Shown here one piece after another: positions 12,946 to 21,577 of a DNA stretch of 64,000 nt (position 1 is its first letter; every line of letters starts with the position of its first letter). The DNA comes from Polynucleobacter sp. JS-Safj-400b-B2 (lineage in GTDB: Bacteria; Pseudomonadota; Gammaproteobacteria; Burkholderiales; Burkholderiaceae), in assembly GCF_018881975.1 (NCBI RefSeq), contig NZ_JACVPJ010000006.1, forward strand, positions 1 through 64,000, read 5' to 3'. A model generated the notes under the pieces. The model worked only from the letters and a program-made list of their open reading frames with translations. It was not told where the DNA came from and made no database searches. A program made the translations under genes and the position numbers.

Positions 12946-13065
12946 TATTTACTACACACCTTAATACACAGTGTTTTTTACAATTCTTAACTAGTTAAAA
13001 CCACACAAAAAGCCTATTTACTACACACCTCGGTTTTTGCCCTGGTGTGTAAGCGGTGTGTAAGC
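12946..13065. repeat. Cluster of TACACACC repeats, candidate integrase arm sites
   Basis: TATTTACTACACACCT occurs twice as an exact 16-bp direct repeat (12946-12961 and 13015-13030). GGTGTGTAAGC occurs twice in tandem in the opposite orientation (13044-13054 and 13055-13065). A perfect 12-bp palindrome TTAACTAGTTAA lies between (12987-12998). All share the octamer TACACACC. Such mixed direct and inverted short repeats beside a tRNA are typical of integrase arm-binding regions of attachment sites. Confidence 0.55.
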
Positions 13066-13142
13066 AATTTTGACCACCTATTTCACCACTAAGCTCTTGA
13101 AATCATTGAGGTATTTTCTACTAGACCCCTAGGGCTTCTTTC

Positions 13143-13181
13143 TTATGAGTCCTCTGCTCTAACCAACTGAGCTATGGGCCC
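13143..13181 (-). pseudogene. Orphan 5' half of the tRNA(CAT) gene
   Basis: From 13181 the minus strand reads GGGCCCATAGCTCAGTTGG and continues identically to the interrupted copy through the anticodon stem. Unlike that copy it goes straight into the loop CTCATAA, with no intron, and then departs from any tRNA sequence. No matching 3' half follows. It looks like the chromosomal side of an integration event with the crossover in or near the anticodon loop, or the remnant of a tandem tRNA copy. It cannot fold into a tRNA. Confidence 0.8.
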
Positions 13182-13256
13182 TAACCACTCATTGTAATTG
13201 AAGGGGCCCTTCAAATGATTGATTGGTATGCACTTGCTGAAATGTTGGTTTTTGTT

Positions 13257-13284
13257 TAGATCTACATTATTATATGTATATCTA
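13257..13284. promoter_or_regulatory. Operator-like inverted repeat of the VapBC-type pair
   Basis: TAGATCTACAT (13257-13267) and ATGTATATCTA (13274-13284) are 11-bp arms with one mismatch, spaced by 6 nt. They overlap a TATATG/TATTAT -10-like region and end where the ribosome site AAAGGAG begins. This fits autorepression by the AbrB-type antitoxin. Confidence 0.6.
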
Positions 13285-13299
13285 AAGGAGATGAAAATC

Positions 13300-13530
13300 A
13301 TGGTCGTATCAAAATGGGGGAACAGCCTTGCCATTCGTCTACCAGCTCAAGTGGTCGAATTTTTAGAGCTAAAAGAAGGGGACGACATTGAGGTCCATGT
13401 TGCCGATAAAAAGCATTTCCAAGTTAAGAAGAAACCTTCCTTGCAGGATAGGCTTCAAAGTTTGAGAAAATTTCGTGGTCGCATGCCCGCTGATTTTCAC
13501 TTTGATAGATCTGAATTGAATGAACGCTAA
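13300..13530 (+). CDS. AbrB/MazE-type antitoxin (76 aa)
   Basis: The ATG at 13300 is 9 nt after AAAGGAG, so it is preferred to the in-frame ATG at 13291, which touches the ribosome site. VVSKWGNSLAIRLPAQVVEFLELKEGDDIEVHV is the swapped-hairpin DNA-binding domain (residues ~2-35). The C-terminal part (LQSLRKFRGRMPADFHFDR) is the disordered toxin-binding tail. It overlaps the PIN toxin gene by 11 bp. Its role is to neutralise the toxin and repress the operon at the inverted repeat just upstream. Confidence 0.85.
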   Translation: MVVSKWGNSLAIRLPAQVVEFLELKEGDDIEVHVADKKHFQVKKKPSLQDRLQSLRKFRGRMPADFHFDRSELNER

Positions 13531-13924
13531 GAAGATATTTTTTGATACCAATACCCTACTTTATTTACTATCATCAGATACCAAAAAAGCAGACTGGGTT
13601 ACTAAAAATTTACAGCAATCGAACGTAATAAGCGTTCAAGTGCTTAATAAATTTACTTCTGCTAGCATTAGAAAAATAAAAATATCTAATAGTGAGCTGG
13701 ATGAATTCTTAGATTTATTTACGTCTACATTCAACGTAAGATCGCTTGATATAGCTACTTTTGAAACTGGATTGATGGTGTCTAGGCGATATGGATACCA
13801 TCACTATGATTCAATGATTATTGCTGCGGCTTTGCAAGCAGGATGCGAAAAACTGTACTCGGAAGATATGCAGCACCGGCAAGTAATTGATAAGAGACTG
13901 CAAATCGTGAATCCTTTTTTATAA
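13520..13924 (+). CDS. PIN-domain toxin, VapC type (134 aa)
   Basis: A PIN-domain ribonuclease. IFFDTNTLLYLL (Asp at ~9) holds the first acidic residue, the middle part carries the helical region, YDSMIIAAALQAGCEKLYSEDMQH (~95-118) holds the second and third acidic residues, and the end is LQIVNPFL as in most VapC proteins. These toxins cleave tRNA or rRNA in a Mg-dependent way. The length is normal. The pair lies between the island border and rpoD, so it may stabilise the integrated element. Confidence 0.85.
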   Translation: MNAKKIFFDTNTLLYLLSSDTKKADWVTKNLQQSNVISVQVLNKFTSASIRKIKISNSELDEFLDLFTSTFNVRSLDIATFETGLMVSRRYGYHHYDSMIIAAALQAGCEKLYSEDMQHRQVIDKRLQIVNPFL

Positions 13925-13953
13925 AGGACTCACGATATCGAAGTGCTAGACAA

Positions 13954-16497
13954 TCAATCTTCCTCGAGGAAGGTCTTGAGTTTGTCGCTACGGCTTGGAT
14001 GACGCATCTTGCGCAGAGCCTTCGCTTCGATCTGACGGATACGCTCACGAGTAACATCAAACTGTTTGCCGACTTCTTCGAGAGTATGGTCAGTGCTCAT
14101 CTCAACACCAAAGCGCATACGCAATACTTTTGCTTCGCGTGGCGTCAATGAATCGAGAACGTCTTTCACCACATCGCGCATAGAGTCATGCAACGCAGCT
14201 TCTGCTGGAGCCAATGTATTGCCATCCTCAATGAAGTCGCCTAAATGAGAATCTTCGTCGTCACCAATCGGTGTCTCCATAGAGATTGGCTCCTTAGCGA
14301 TCTTCATGATCTTACGAATTTTATCTTCAGGAATCTCCATTTTCAGCGCCAAGGTTGCAGCATCTGGCTCATGGCCAGTTTCTTGCAAGATCTGACGGCT
14401 GATACGGTTCATCTTATTGATGGTCTCGATCATATGAACTGGAATACGGATCGTACGTGCCTGGTCAGCAATCGAACGAGTAATCGCCTGACGAATCCAC
14501 CATGTTGCATAGGTGGAGAACTTATAGCCACGACGGTATTCAAACTTATCTACCGCCTTCATCAAACCGATATTGCCTTCTTGAATCAGATCCAAGAACT
14601 GCAAACCACGGTTAGTGTATTTCTTAGCAATCGAGATTACCAAACGTAAGTTGGCTACTGTCATCTCACGTTTTGCTTCACGGGCACGCTTCTCACCAGC
14701 AATCATTTGCTTGTTTACTTCTTTTAATTCTGGAAGTGGAATAACAACATTCTTCTGAATATCAATCAACTTCTGTTGTAGCTCTTGAATGGCTGGAACG
14801 TTACGCTGCAAGAGTGCGCTGTATGGCTTGTTCTCTTTAAGCAACTTTTCAGTCCAAGTTAAATTCATGGACATCGTAGGGAAGTCTTTTAATACTTCGC
14901 CACGATTGACGCCAACTTTGTCGACCAAAAGACTAACAATGCCACGCTCTAGCTTCCAAACTTGATCCACTTGTGAGCGCATGGTGTCACATAACTTCTC
15001 AACACTCTTCGCCGTTAAGCGGAAACCAAGTAATTCAGCACGAATAGCTTCTTGTGCCTTCACGTATGCAGGACAGTTGTAGCCATCCTTATCGAAGGCA
15101 CGACGCATCTTGTCAGCTTGTGTGCGAACGATCGCAAACTTCTCTAAAGAAATTTGCTTTAACTCTTCTAATTGCTTGGCATTCGCAGTTGCAGCACCAC
15201 CCCCACCGCCGCCTTCATCTTCGCCACCCTCTTCATCACCCTCTTCTGCATCGGGATCAATTTCTGGCTCTTCAGGTCCAAGCTTTATATCCTCTGCGTT
15301 TGGATCAACCAAGCCATCAACAAACTGGTCAATCTCCATTTCGCCACTAGCAATCTTGTCAACGTTGCTCAGAATCTCAGCAATCGTTACAGGACAAGCG
15401 GCCAAAGCCATCACCATGTCTTTGAGGCCGGCCTCAATCTTCTTCGCAATCACAATCTCGCCTTCGCGAGTCAGCAAATCTACTGTACCCATTTCACGCA
15501 TATACATGCGCACCGGGTCGGTTGTGCGACCAAACTCTGAGTCCACTGTGGAAAGGGCTGCTTCAGCCTTTTCTTCAGCCTCCTCTTCGGAAGCTGCAGC
15601 TTCTGTGTTGTCAGACAAGATTAAGGTTTCAGCATCGGGTGCTTGTTCGTAAACAGTAATACCGATGTCGTTTAGCAAGCTGATCAAAGTCTCTAATGCA
15701 TCTGCATCTGATAACTCGTCAGACATCACGTCATTCATCTCGCCATGGGTTAAGTAACCCTTGGACATACCCATCTTGATCAAGGTCTTCAAGCGCGCAC
15801 GACGCAATTCTTGTTGCTCTTCAGTACCTAACTGCTGTGCTGCAAATTCTTTTAGAAGTGCCTTCTCTTTAGCCTTACGCTCACGGGCTTTTTGGCGATC
15901 CGTTAATACTGGCTCAGCATTTTCTGCAGGGGCGTCCGCTTTCGCTTTGCGGCCGCGCTTTTTCTCATCTTCAACTGTTGGAACCTCAACTTCAGCAACC
16001 TTGGCTTTTTTACCCTTGGTTTCTATTGTTTCTTTAATTGGCTCAGCCTTTGCTGCAGGCGCTGCTTTAGCTTTCTTTACTGGCTCAACTTTGACTTCTA
16101 CTTTTGCTACTTTCGCAGGTGCCTTAGCAACTGGCCTAGCCGGCAATTTTGCCGGTACTTTTGCCGCTGGCTTTGCAACAGCTTTTGTTGGTTTTGCTGG
16201 AGCCTTAGCTGGCACCTTAGCTACCACCTTAGGTGCTGGCTTAGCAACTGCCTTTACTGGCTTAGCTGGAGCTTTCGCTTTTGGAGCTGGCTTAGCTGGT
16301 ACTTTAGCTTTAGGCGCTGGCCTAGCGGCAGCTTTTACCGGCTTTGCTGGGGTCTTTGCTTTAACAACTGGTTTAGCTGGAGCCTTAATTGGTCTTGCCG
16401 GAGTTTTTGCTTTGGCCACTGGTTTTACAGCAGCCTTTACTGGTTTAGCTGGAGCTTTCGCTTTTGGAGCTGGTTTTTTGGTCTTGGTATTCGGCAT
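13954..16497 (-). CDS. rpoD: RNA polymerase primary sigma factor RpoD (847 aa)
   Basis: The sigma-70 domains are complete. Region 1.1 lies near residue ~235 ([18 protein letters not shown]) and region 1.2 at ~325 ([19 protein letters not shown]). A non-conserved acidic and Gly-rich insert sits at ~410-440. Region 2 (~620-700) has [20 protein letters not shown] and [15 protein letters not shown], and region 4 lies at the end ([32 protein letters not shown]). It directs RNA polymerase to housekeeping promoters. The first ~150 residues are an unusual Lys-Pro-Ala repeat tract, followed by ~60 more charged residues before region 1.1. The gene follows dnaG on the same strand after ~240 bp, the usual macromolecular-synthesis order. 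Confidence 0.97.
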   Translation of the reverse strand: MPNTKTKKPAPKAKAPAKPVKAAVKPVAKAKTPARPIKAPAKPVVKAKTPAKPVKAAARPAPKAKVPAKPAPKAKAPAKPVKAVAKPAPKVVAKVPAKAPAKPTKAVAKPAAKVPAKLPARPVAKAPAKVAKVEVKVEPVKKAKAAPAAKAEPIKETIETKGKKAKVAEVEVPTVEDEKKRGRKAKADAPAENAEPVLTDRQKARERKAKEKALLKEFAAQQLGTEEQQELRRARLKTLIKMGMSKGYLTHGEMNDVMSDELSDADALETLISLLNDIGITVYEQAPDAETLILSDNTEAAASEEEAEEKAEAALSTVDSEFGRTTDPVRMYMREMGTVDLLTREGEIVIAKKIEAGLKDMVMALAACPVTIAEILSNVDKIASGEMEIDQFVDGLVDPNAEDIKLGPEEPEIDPDAEEGDEEGGEDEGGGGGGAATANAKQLEELKQISLEKFAIVRTQADKMRRAFDKDGYNCPAYVKAQEAIRAELLGFRLTAKSVEKLCDTMRSQVDQVWKLERGIVSLLVDKVGVNRGEVLKDFPTMSMNLTWTEKLLKENKPYSALLQRNVPAIQELQQKLIDIQKNVVIPLPELKEVNKQMIAGEKRAREAKREMTVANLRLVISIAKKYTNRGLQFLDLIQEGNIGLMKAVDKFEYRRGYKFSTYATWWIRQAITRSIADQARTIRIPVHMIETINKMNRISRQILQETGHEPDAATLALKMEIPEDKIRKIMKIAKEPISMETPIGDDEDSHLGDFIEDGNTLAPAEAALHDSMRDVVKDVLDSLTPREAKVLRMRFGVEMSTDHTLEEVGKQFDVTRERIRQIEAKALRKMRHPSRSDKLKTFLEED

Positions 16498-16739
16498 TTA
16501 TTAGCACTTACTCACATTACTGTTGTTGATATCGACTGATGAAACACAGCCCCGTAGTAATTCATTTACTCACTTACCCACTTACCCCAAATTTCATCAA
16601 AATAAAGCGCAAGTGGCTGAATTAAATCGGTTTTTTCTTGGGAACAGAGGATTATAGTCGATTACGACTTTTTTACCGCCACATTACTTATAAATATGGG
16701 GTAATTTCAGGGAATTTCTAGGGCTGCTTCAGGTAATTC

Positions 16740-18704
16740 TTAGGAGAATTTCAGTTTTTCACCCAATTCCCGGTAACGGGCTTTATCTTGCTCGGAAGCC
16801 GTGCCTCCAGCGATCTTTTGGGCAATTTCGGTCATCTCTTGCTTGAGATGGGTTAATTCCAACTTTTTAAATGCTCCGTCCAAATCGGCGGCCGCACCTT
16901 CTAGCTCTAAATCAGAGCCCATTACCCGATTTCTCAGGACTTCATACAACGGCGCCAACTCACTGCGAGAGAGTTGATCTTGGAACATCGCAAAGGCACC
17001 AGCACCTGCGGTTGCTGGTTTGTTACCTTCACCTGGAATAAGCTCAACTAAATCACACTGCGATAAAAGATCTTGCATCAAGGCATGGGCTTTTGGAGAT
17101 CTTTGTTCGGCCGCCTTCAATGCGAGTGCGCGTTTAGTCGGATCTAACGCTTTTCCTAAATGTGGAAACTGAATGATGACTCGCAGCATTTGTTCAGCCA
17201 AATCTGTTGGCGCCTTGGGTGGCTCAATATTTTGAGTGGCAACGCGCTTTGCAGACCCCTTGGATGCTTGCCATGGTGCGCCTTGACGATTGCTGTTGCT
17301 GGCATAGCCATTAGGATTATTTTGATTGCCTTGACTACTTTGCGCTCTTACTTGCATTGGCTGATAAGTAGTCTGCCTTACTGGAGCCACCGTTAAACCG
17401 CAAAAAGCTTCTAGCTCTGCTGGGGTCGTATTAGTTCGAATCGCTAACTCGCGCAAGATTTGCGTACGAAGCGCGATTGGCGGCATCGATAGTAAAAGTG
17501 GCTTAGCGGCATGATGCGTATGGGCTCTTCCCTCAGGAGTGGTTTGCTCATGGCCATCACTAACAACCTTAAAGAAGAAGCTAGAGATGGACATTGCTTC
17601 TTTAATGACCTTCTCAAAAGATGAAGCTCCATAAGCCCGCACATAACTATCAGGGTCATGTTCAGTCGGTAAAAATAAGAAGCGAATTTCTTTATCGTCT
17701 GACATAAGTGGTAAACATGCCTCAAGAGCACGCTGAGCCGCACGTTGCCCAGCAGAGTCACCATCGAATGAGAACACCACTTTGTCAGTCTGACGCAAGA
17801 GCATGCGTACATGGTTTGCCGTACACGCCGTACCCAGTGTTGCAACAGCATTTGGAAAACCTAACTGCGCTAAGGCAACAACATCCATATAGCCTTCACA
17901 CACCAAAACATATTCTTGCGCACGAATCGCTTGCCTTGCTTCAAATAATCCATAGAGAGTATTGCCCTTAGAAAAGAGTGGCGTCTCTGGAGAATTTAAA
18001 TACTTCGGCTCACCCTGATCCAGAATGCGTCCACCAAAGCCTATTGTTTGACCCTTGGGATTGCGAATGGGGAACATGATGCGATCGCGAAAACGATCGT
18101 AGCGTTTAACAGCTTGAGCACCTTCTGCTTGTTCACCCTGTATCAGCAAACCACCTTCCATCAGGGTCTTCGCTATCTCGTCGTTGGAGTAAGTACCAAA
18201 CACCGCCTCTAAGCCCTGCCACCCGTCAGGGGCATAACCTAAAGCATAGCGCTTAGCAACCTCACCAGTTAGGCCGCGACCCTTTAAATACTGAACCGCC
18301 CTGGTATTGCCTTTGAGTTGCTGACGATACCAATCTGCAGCCGAGCTCATGACCTCGCTCAATGCCATTGCTTGCTGCTGTCTTGCTACATCATTTGCAG
18401 TTCGTTCTTCACGAGGTACATCTAAGCCTGCAGAACGCGCTAAGTCTTCAATGGCATCCACATAACCAAGACCAGAGTATTCCATCAAGAAACTAATGGC
18501 AGAGCCGTGTGCACCACAACCAAAGCAGTGATAAAACTGTTTAGTAGGTGAAACTGAAAATGATGGAGACTTCTCTGAATGAAAGGGGCACAAACCCTGA
18601 AAGTTCGCGCCCGCTTTTTTTAACTTAACGTGCTGCCCAACCACATCAACGATATCAACCCGATTTAAAAGATCAGCAATGAAGGATTGTGGAATGAGTG
18701 CCAT
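16740..18704 (-). CDS. dnaG: DNA primase DnaG (654 aa)
   Basis: The N-terminal CHC2 zinc finger is visible at residues ~40-65 (CPFHSEKSPSFSV and HCFGCG). The catalytic core and TOPRIM domain (~260-345) show VLVCEGYMDVVALAQLGF and FSFDGDSAGQRAAQRALE, which bind Mg2+. A low-complexity Gln/Asn/Ser linker (~455-490) leads to the C-terminal helicase-interaction domain. The enzyme makes RNA primers for replication with DnaB helicase. It is placed between yqeY and rpoD. Confidence 0.96.
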   Translation of the reverse strand: MALIPQSFIADLLNRVDIVDVVGQHVKLKKAGANFQGLCPFHSEKSPSFSVSPTKQFYHCFGCGAHGSAISFLMEYSGLGYVDAIEDLARSAGLDVPREERTANDVARQQQAMALSEVMSSAADWYRQQLKGNTRAVQYLKGRGLTGEVAKRYALGYAPDGWQGLEAVFGTYSNDEIAKTLMEGGLLIQGEQAEGAQAVKRYDRFRDRIMFPIRNPKGQTIGFGGRILDQGEPKYLNSPETPLFSKGNTLYGLFEARQAIRAQEYVLVCEGYMDVVALAQLGFPNAVATLGTACTANHVRMLLRQTDKVVFSFDGDSAGQRAAQRALEACLPLMSDDKEIRFLFLPTEHDPDSYVRAYGASSFEKVIKEAMSISSFFFKVVSDGHEQTTPEGRAHTHHAAKPLLLSMPPIALRTQILRELAIRTNTTPAELEAFCGLTVAPVRQTTYQPMQVRAQSSQGNQNNPNGYASNSNRQGAPWQASKGSAKRVATQNIEPPKAPTDLAEQMLRVIIQFPHLGKALDPTKRALALKAAEQRSPKAHALMQDLLSQCDLVELIPGEGNKPATAGAGAFAMFQDQLSRSELAPLYEVLRNRVMGSDLELEGAAADLDGAFKKLELTHLKQEMTEIAQKIAGGTASEQDKARYRELGEKLKFS

Positions 18705-18753
18705 GTAGCCAGTATGAAAGGATTTTTCTTTCTTGGATAGCTACTGAAATTAC

Positions 18754-19200
18754 TTACTTTGCCAATGCGGCTTTTACTAAGCCGGAAACTTTACCCATAT
18801 CCGCTTTGCCAGCTAATTGACCTTTCAGTACGCCAATGACTTTACCCATATCTTGTGGGCCTGCAGCGCCAGTAGTGGCAACCGCAGCAGCTACTGCAGC
18901 CTCGACTTCGGCATCGGATAACTGTGCCGGCAAGTAAGTTTGCAAAATCACCATCTCGGCAGCTTCAATCGCAACTAAATCATCGCGATTGGCTTTTTCA
19001 AACTGAGAGATCGAATCTTTACGTTGCTTAATCATTTTCTCAACAGTAGCAATCACACCCGCATCATCAACCACAATGCGCTCATCTACTTCGCGCTGCT
19101 TGATGGCAGCCAACAAAAGACGAATCGTTCCTAAGCGCTCAACTTCTTTAGCGCGCATAGCGTTTTTCATATCTTCGGTAATTTGATCTTTTAAAGTCAT
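18754..19200 (-). CDS. yqeY: GatB/YqeY domain protein (148 aa)
   Basis: The protein has the compact YqeY form. An N-terminal helical part (LKDQITEDMKNAMRAKEVERLGTIRLLLAAIKQREVDER, given in pieces as I see it) is followed by a C-terminal part with DMGKVIGVLKGQLAGKADMGKVSGLVKAAL. This C-terminal module is related to the tail of the GatB subunit of tRNA-dependent amidotransferases. Its cellular role is not well defined. Its position between rpsU and dnaG is conserved in many proteobacteria. A strong terminator separates it from rpsU upstream, so only part of the rpsU transcripts should reach it. Confidence 0.9.
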   Translation of the reverse strand: MTLKDQITEDMKNAMRAKEVERLGTIRLLLAAIKQREVDERIVVDDAGVIATVEKMIKQRKDSISQFEKANRDDLVAIEAAEMVILQTYLPAQLSDAEVEAAVAAAVATTGAAGPQDMGKVIGVLKGQLAGKADMGKVSGLVKAALAK

Positions 19201-19261
19201 GGCTTGATTCCTAATGTTGAATATATCTAGCTGTACAGCTATCTAGTTGTATTTGGCAATT

Positions 19262-19302
19262 CAAAAAGCAAAAACCCGCTGCGTTTCACCGTCAGCGGGT
19301 TT
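19262..19302 (-). terminator. Intrinsic terminator after rpsU
   Basis: On the minus strand AAACCCGCTG pairs with CAGCGGGTTT (10 bp) and a T-rich run follows. It lies between rpsU and yqeY and should work as a partial terminator in the macromolecular-synthesis cluster, keeping S21 output higher than primase and sigma. Confidence 0.88.
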
Positions 19303-19337
19303 CAAAGCCTCTCGGTGAGGAGAGCTTTTAAATTCTA

Positions 19338-19550
19338 TTAGTAAAGCTTCTTAGGCAACATTTGGCTGCGAATGCGCTTGTAATGGCGCTTAGCAGCTGC
19401 GGCCTTCTTGCGCTTACGCTCAGCCGTTGGCTTCTCGTAAAACTCGCGTGCACGCAAGTCTGTCAAAAGGCCATTCTTTTCAATGGTGCGCTTGAAACGG
19501 CGCAATGCCACTTCAAATGGTTCGTTTTCGCGGAGGCGGACTGTAGTCAT
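19338..19550 (-). CDS. rpsU: 30S ribosomal protein S21
   Basis: A 70-residue basic protein with the S21 pattern: [20 protein letters not shown] at the N-terminus, [21 protein letters not shown] in the middle and a Lys/Arg-rich tail. S21 sits on the 30S platform near the anti-Shine-Dalgarno and helps initiation. It is the first gene of the rpsU-yqeY-dnaG-rpoD cluster and is transcribed divergently from tsaD, with only 77 bp between them, so promoters for both lie in this gap. Confidence 0.96.
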   Translation of the reverse strand: MTTVRLRENEPFEVALRRFKRTIEKNGLLTDLRAREFYEKPTAERKRKKAAAAKRHYKRIRSQMLPKKLY

Positions 19551-19627
19551 ACTTATTTAACTCGTATATGCTCGATAGATATCGAAAAATTAACTGAATT
19601 GCGATTCTAGCACGGCTAAGAAAAAAA

Positions 19628-20701
19628 ATGATTGTTTTAGGAATAGAAACTTCTTGTGACGAGACCGGGGTGGCTTTATACAACACCACGCCTTGGGAAG
19701 AGGGTAAACCAGCCTTCCAAGGCATACTGGGCCAGGGCTTGCACTCCCAAATCGCCATGCACCGGGACTATGGGGGCGTTGTCCCTGAATTAGCCTCCCG
19801 CGACCATATTCGCCGGGTTTTACCCCTTTTAGACCAATCTTTAGCCCAATCTGGCCTCAAATTAGCCGATATTGATGCCGTAGCATTCACTCAGGGCCCT
19901 GGGCTGGCTGGCGCCCTCCTAGTGGGTAGTGCTTTTGCAAAATCTCTCGCCCAAGGTCTTAATTTACCGTCCATTGGGGTTCACCACCTTGAAGGACACC
20001 TGCTTTCCCCGCTTTTGGGTCAGACAGCACCCCAATTCCCATTTATCGCCCTTTTGGTATCTGGCGGTCACACCCAACTCATGAAAGTCTCCGGTATTGG
20101 TCAATATGAGCTTCTTGGTGAAACTTTAGATGACGCTGCAGGAGAAGCTTTTGATAAGACAGCCAAATTACTCGGCTTGGATTACCCCGGTGGCGCAGCG
20201 ATTTCTAAATTAGCGGAGCAAGGTCGTCCAGGTATTTTTGATTTACCAAAGCCCATGATGCATTCTGGTGATTTAGATTTTTCCTTCTCCGGCCTAAAGA
20301 CTGCCGTTCTCAATCAAACTAAAAAGTTTGCTGAGAAAAACATTCTTGATGCCAATGAGGTTGCTCAGTTTCATGCGGACCTTGCCAGAAGCTTTGTTGA
20401 CTCCATCGTCGCAGTTCTTGTCAGCAAATCAGAGAAAGCACTCAAGCAAACTGGCTGCAAACATTTAGTACTTGCAGGTGGTGTTGGCGCCAATTTACAA
20501 CTACGTGCTGCACTTAATGAAAAGGCGAAGCGCAATAGTTTTGAAGTACATTACCCACCGCTAGAACTTTGTACTGATAACGGCGTGATGATTGCTTTTG
20601 CTGGAGCGCTACGTTTGATTGAAAAAAATAATGGCTCCACAACTTCTGGAGCCTTTGATATCAAACCCCGTTGGGATTTACAAAGCAATAATCTGAAATA
20701 A
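19628..20701 (+). CDS. tsaD: tRNA N6-threonylcarbamoyladenosine transferase TsaD
   Basis: The protein is 357 residues with the ASKHA fold. [13 protein letters not shown] at the start, [12 protein letters not shown] (~113-124) giving the two metal-binding His, [11 protein letters not shown] (~138) and [12 protein letters not shown] (~283) are all family signatures. With TsaB, TsaE and TsaC it makes t6A37 on tRNAs reading ANN codons, which include the CAT-anticodon tRNA found in this window. The length is normal. It faces away from rpsU and ends 23 bp before the convergent folE2. Confidence 0.96.
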   Translation: MIVLGIETSCDETGVALYNTTPWEEGKPAFQGILGQGLHSQIAMHRDYGGVVPELASRDHIRRVLPLLDQSLAQSGLKLADIDAVAFTQGPGLAGALLVGSAFAKSLAQGLNLPSIGVHHLEGHLLSPLLGQTAPQFPFIALLVSGGHTQLMKVSGIGQYELLGETLDDAAGEAFDKTAKLLGLDYPGGAAISKLAEQGRPGIFDLPKPMMHSGDLDFSFSGLKTAVLNQTKKFAEKNILDANEVAQFHADLARSFVDSIVAVLVSKSEKALKQTGCKHLVLAGGVGANLQLRAALNEKAKRNSFEVHYPPLELCTDNGVMIAFAGALRLIEKNNGSTTSGAFDIKPRWDLQSNNLK

Positions 20702-20724
20702 ATTTATTACTTATCTGTGGTTGC

Positions 20725-21552
20725 CTATTTCTTGTGGCTAATTCTGGCAAATGCACTGTGGTTATGAATCGACTCAAAGTTCTCGGCCTCTACCATAAAG
20801 GAGCGAATACGCTGATCTGCCTTGAGGTTGCCGGCCACATCACGAACTAAGTCCTCTACAAATTTAGGGTTGCTGTAAGAATGCTCAGTCACCCATTTTT
20901 CGTCAGGACGTTTAAGCAGGCCCCACAACTCACTGGATGCTTCACTCTCTGCAGCAGATACTAAATCTTCTACAGTCATTTTGGTGTCGGTATCGAGCAC
21001 CACTGACATAGTGACATGCGAACGCTGGTTATGTGCACCAAAATCTGAAATCTCTTTTGAGCACGGGCATAAACTCATCACTGGAACTTGTGCGCGCAAA
21101 CCTAATTCAACATCGGGGTTGCCGGCTTCATTTTGCTTAGCCGTAGCCATCCAAGTTACTTCGTAATCCATCAAGCTTTCGACACCAGATACTGGCGCAG
21201 CTTTTTTAACAAAGTGCGTATAAGTAAATTGCACATGTCCTTCTTTGGCATCAAGCAATGGCAACATCTCACGTACCATTGCCACTACTGAAGTGCTATC
21301 GACAGCAATATCTTGTTTTTGCAGTAATGCCATGAAGCGCGACATATGAGTGCCCTTCACATGCGCAGGCAATGCAACATCCATCTCAAAAAGGCCTACC
21401 GATGGAAAATTGCCTGTCTTGCTGCGAATGGTGAGTGGGTGACGGACTCCGCGGATACCGACCTGCTCAATTGGCAGTGCGCGCTCATCCAAGGTGGATT
21501 GCACGTCAGGCATTACGCTGGCTTTCAAAAAGGCGGGGTTCATGTCATTCAT
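20725..21552 (-). CDS. folE2: GTP cyclohydrolase FolE2 (type IB)
   Basis: A 275-residue protein with the COG1469 pattern: PIEQVGIRGVRHPLTIRSKTG near the N-terminus, VPVMSLCPCSKEISDFGAHNQRS (~150-172) with the catalytic Cys, and a C-terminal HNHSAFARISHKK. It converts GTP to dihydroneopterin triphosphate, the first step of folate synthesis, using various metals rather than strictly zinc. The ATG at 21552 is preferred over the upstream TTG (21570). It follows dxs by 25 bp on the same strand and is probably co-transcribed. Confidence 0.93.
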   Translation of the reverse strand: MNDMNPAFLKASVMPDVQSTLDERALPIEQVGIRGVRHPLTIRSKTGNFPSVGLFEMDVALPAHVKGTHMSRFMALLQKQDIAVDSTSVVAMVREMLPLLDAKEGHVQFTYTHFVKKAAPVSGVESLMDYEVTWMATAKQNEAGNPDVELGLRAQVPVMSLCPCSKEISDFGAHNQRSHVTMSVVLDTDTKMTVEDLVSAAESEASSELWGLLKRPDEKWVTEHSYSNPKFVEDLVRDVAGNLKADQRIRSFMVEAENFESIHNHSAFARISHKK

Positions 21553-21577
21553 AGCTCTATTTTCAGGCAAAACGGGC

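Noticed and set aside
13143..13181. A second functional tRNA gene
   Set aside because: Only the 5' half is present; no anticodon-stem complement, T arm or acceptor 3' strand follows.
13143..13334. Minus-strand reading frame over the tRNA half and antitoxin start
   Set aside because: It is made of the tRNA fragment and the antisense of a well-supported antitoxin gene.
15761..16504. Long plus-strand reading frame of 247 residues rich in Ala, Gly, Leu and Thr
   Set aside because: It is the exact antisense of the Lys-Pro-Ala tract of rpoD; the repeat coding removes stops on the other strand. It has no ribosome site.
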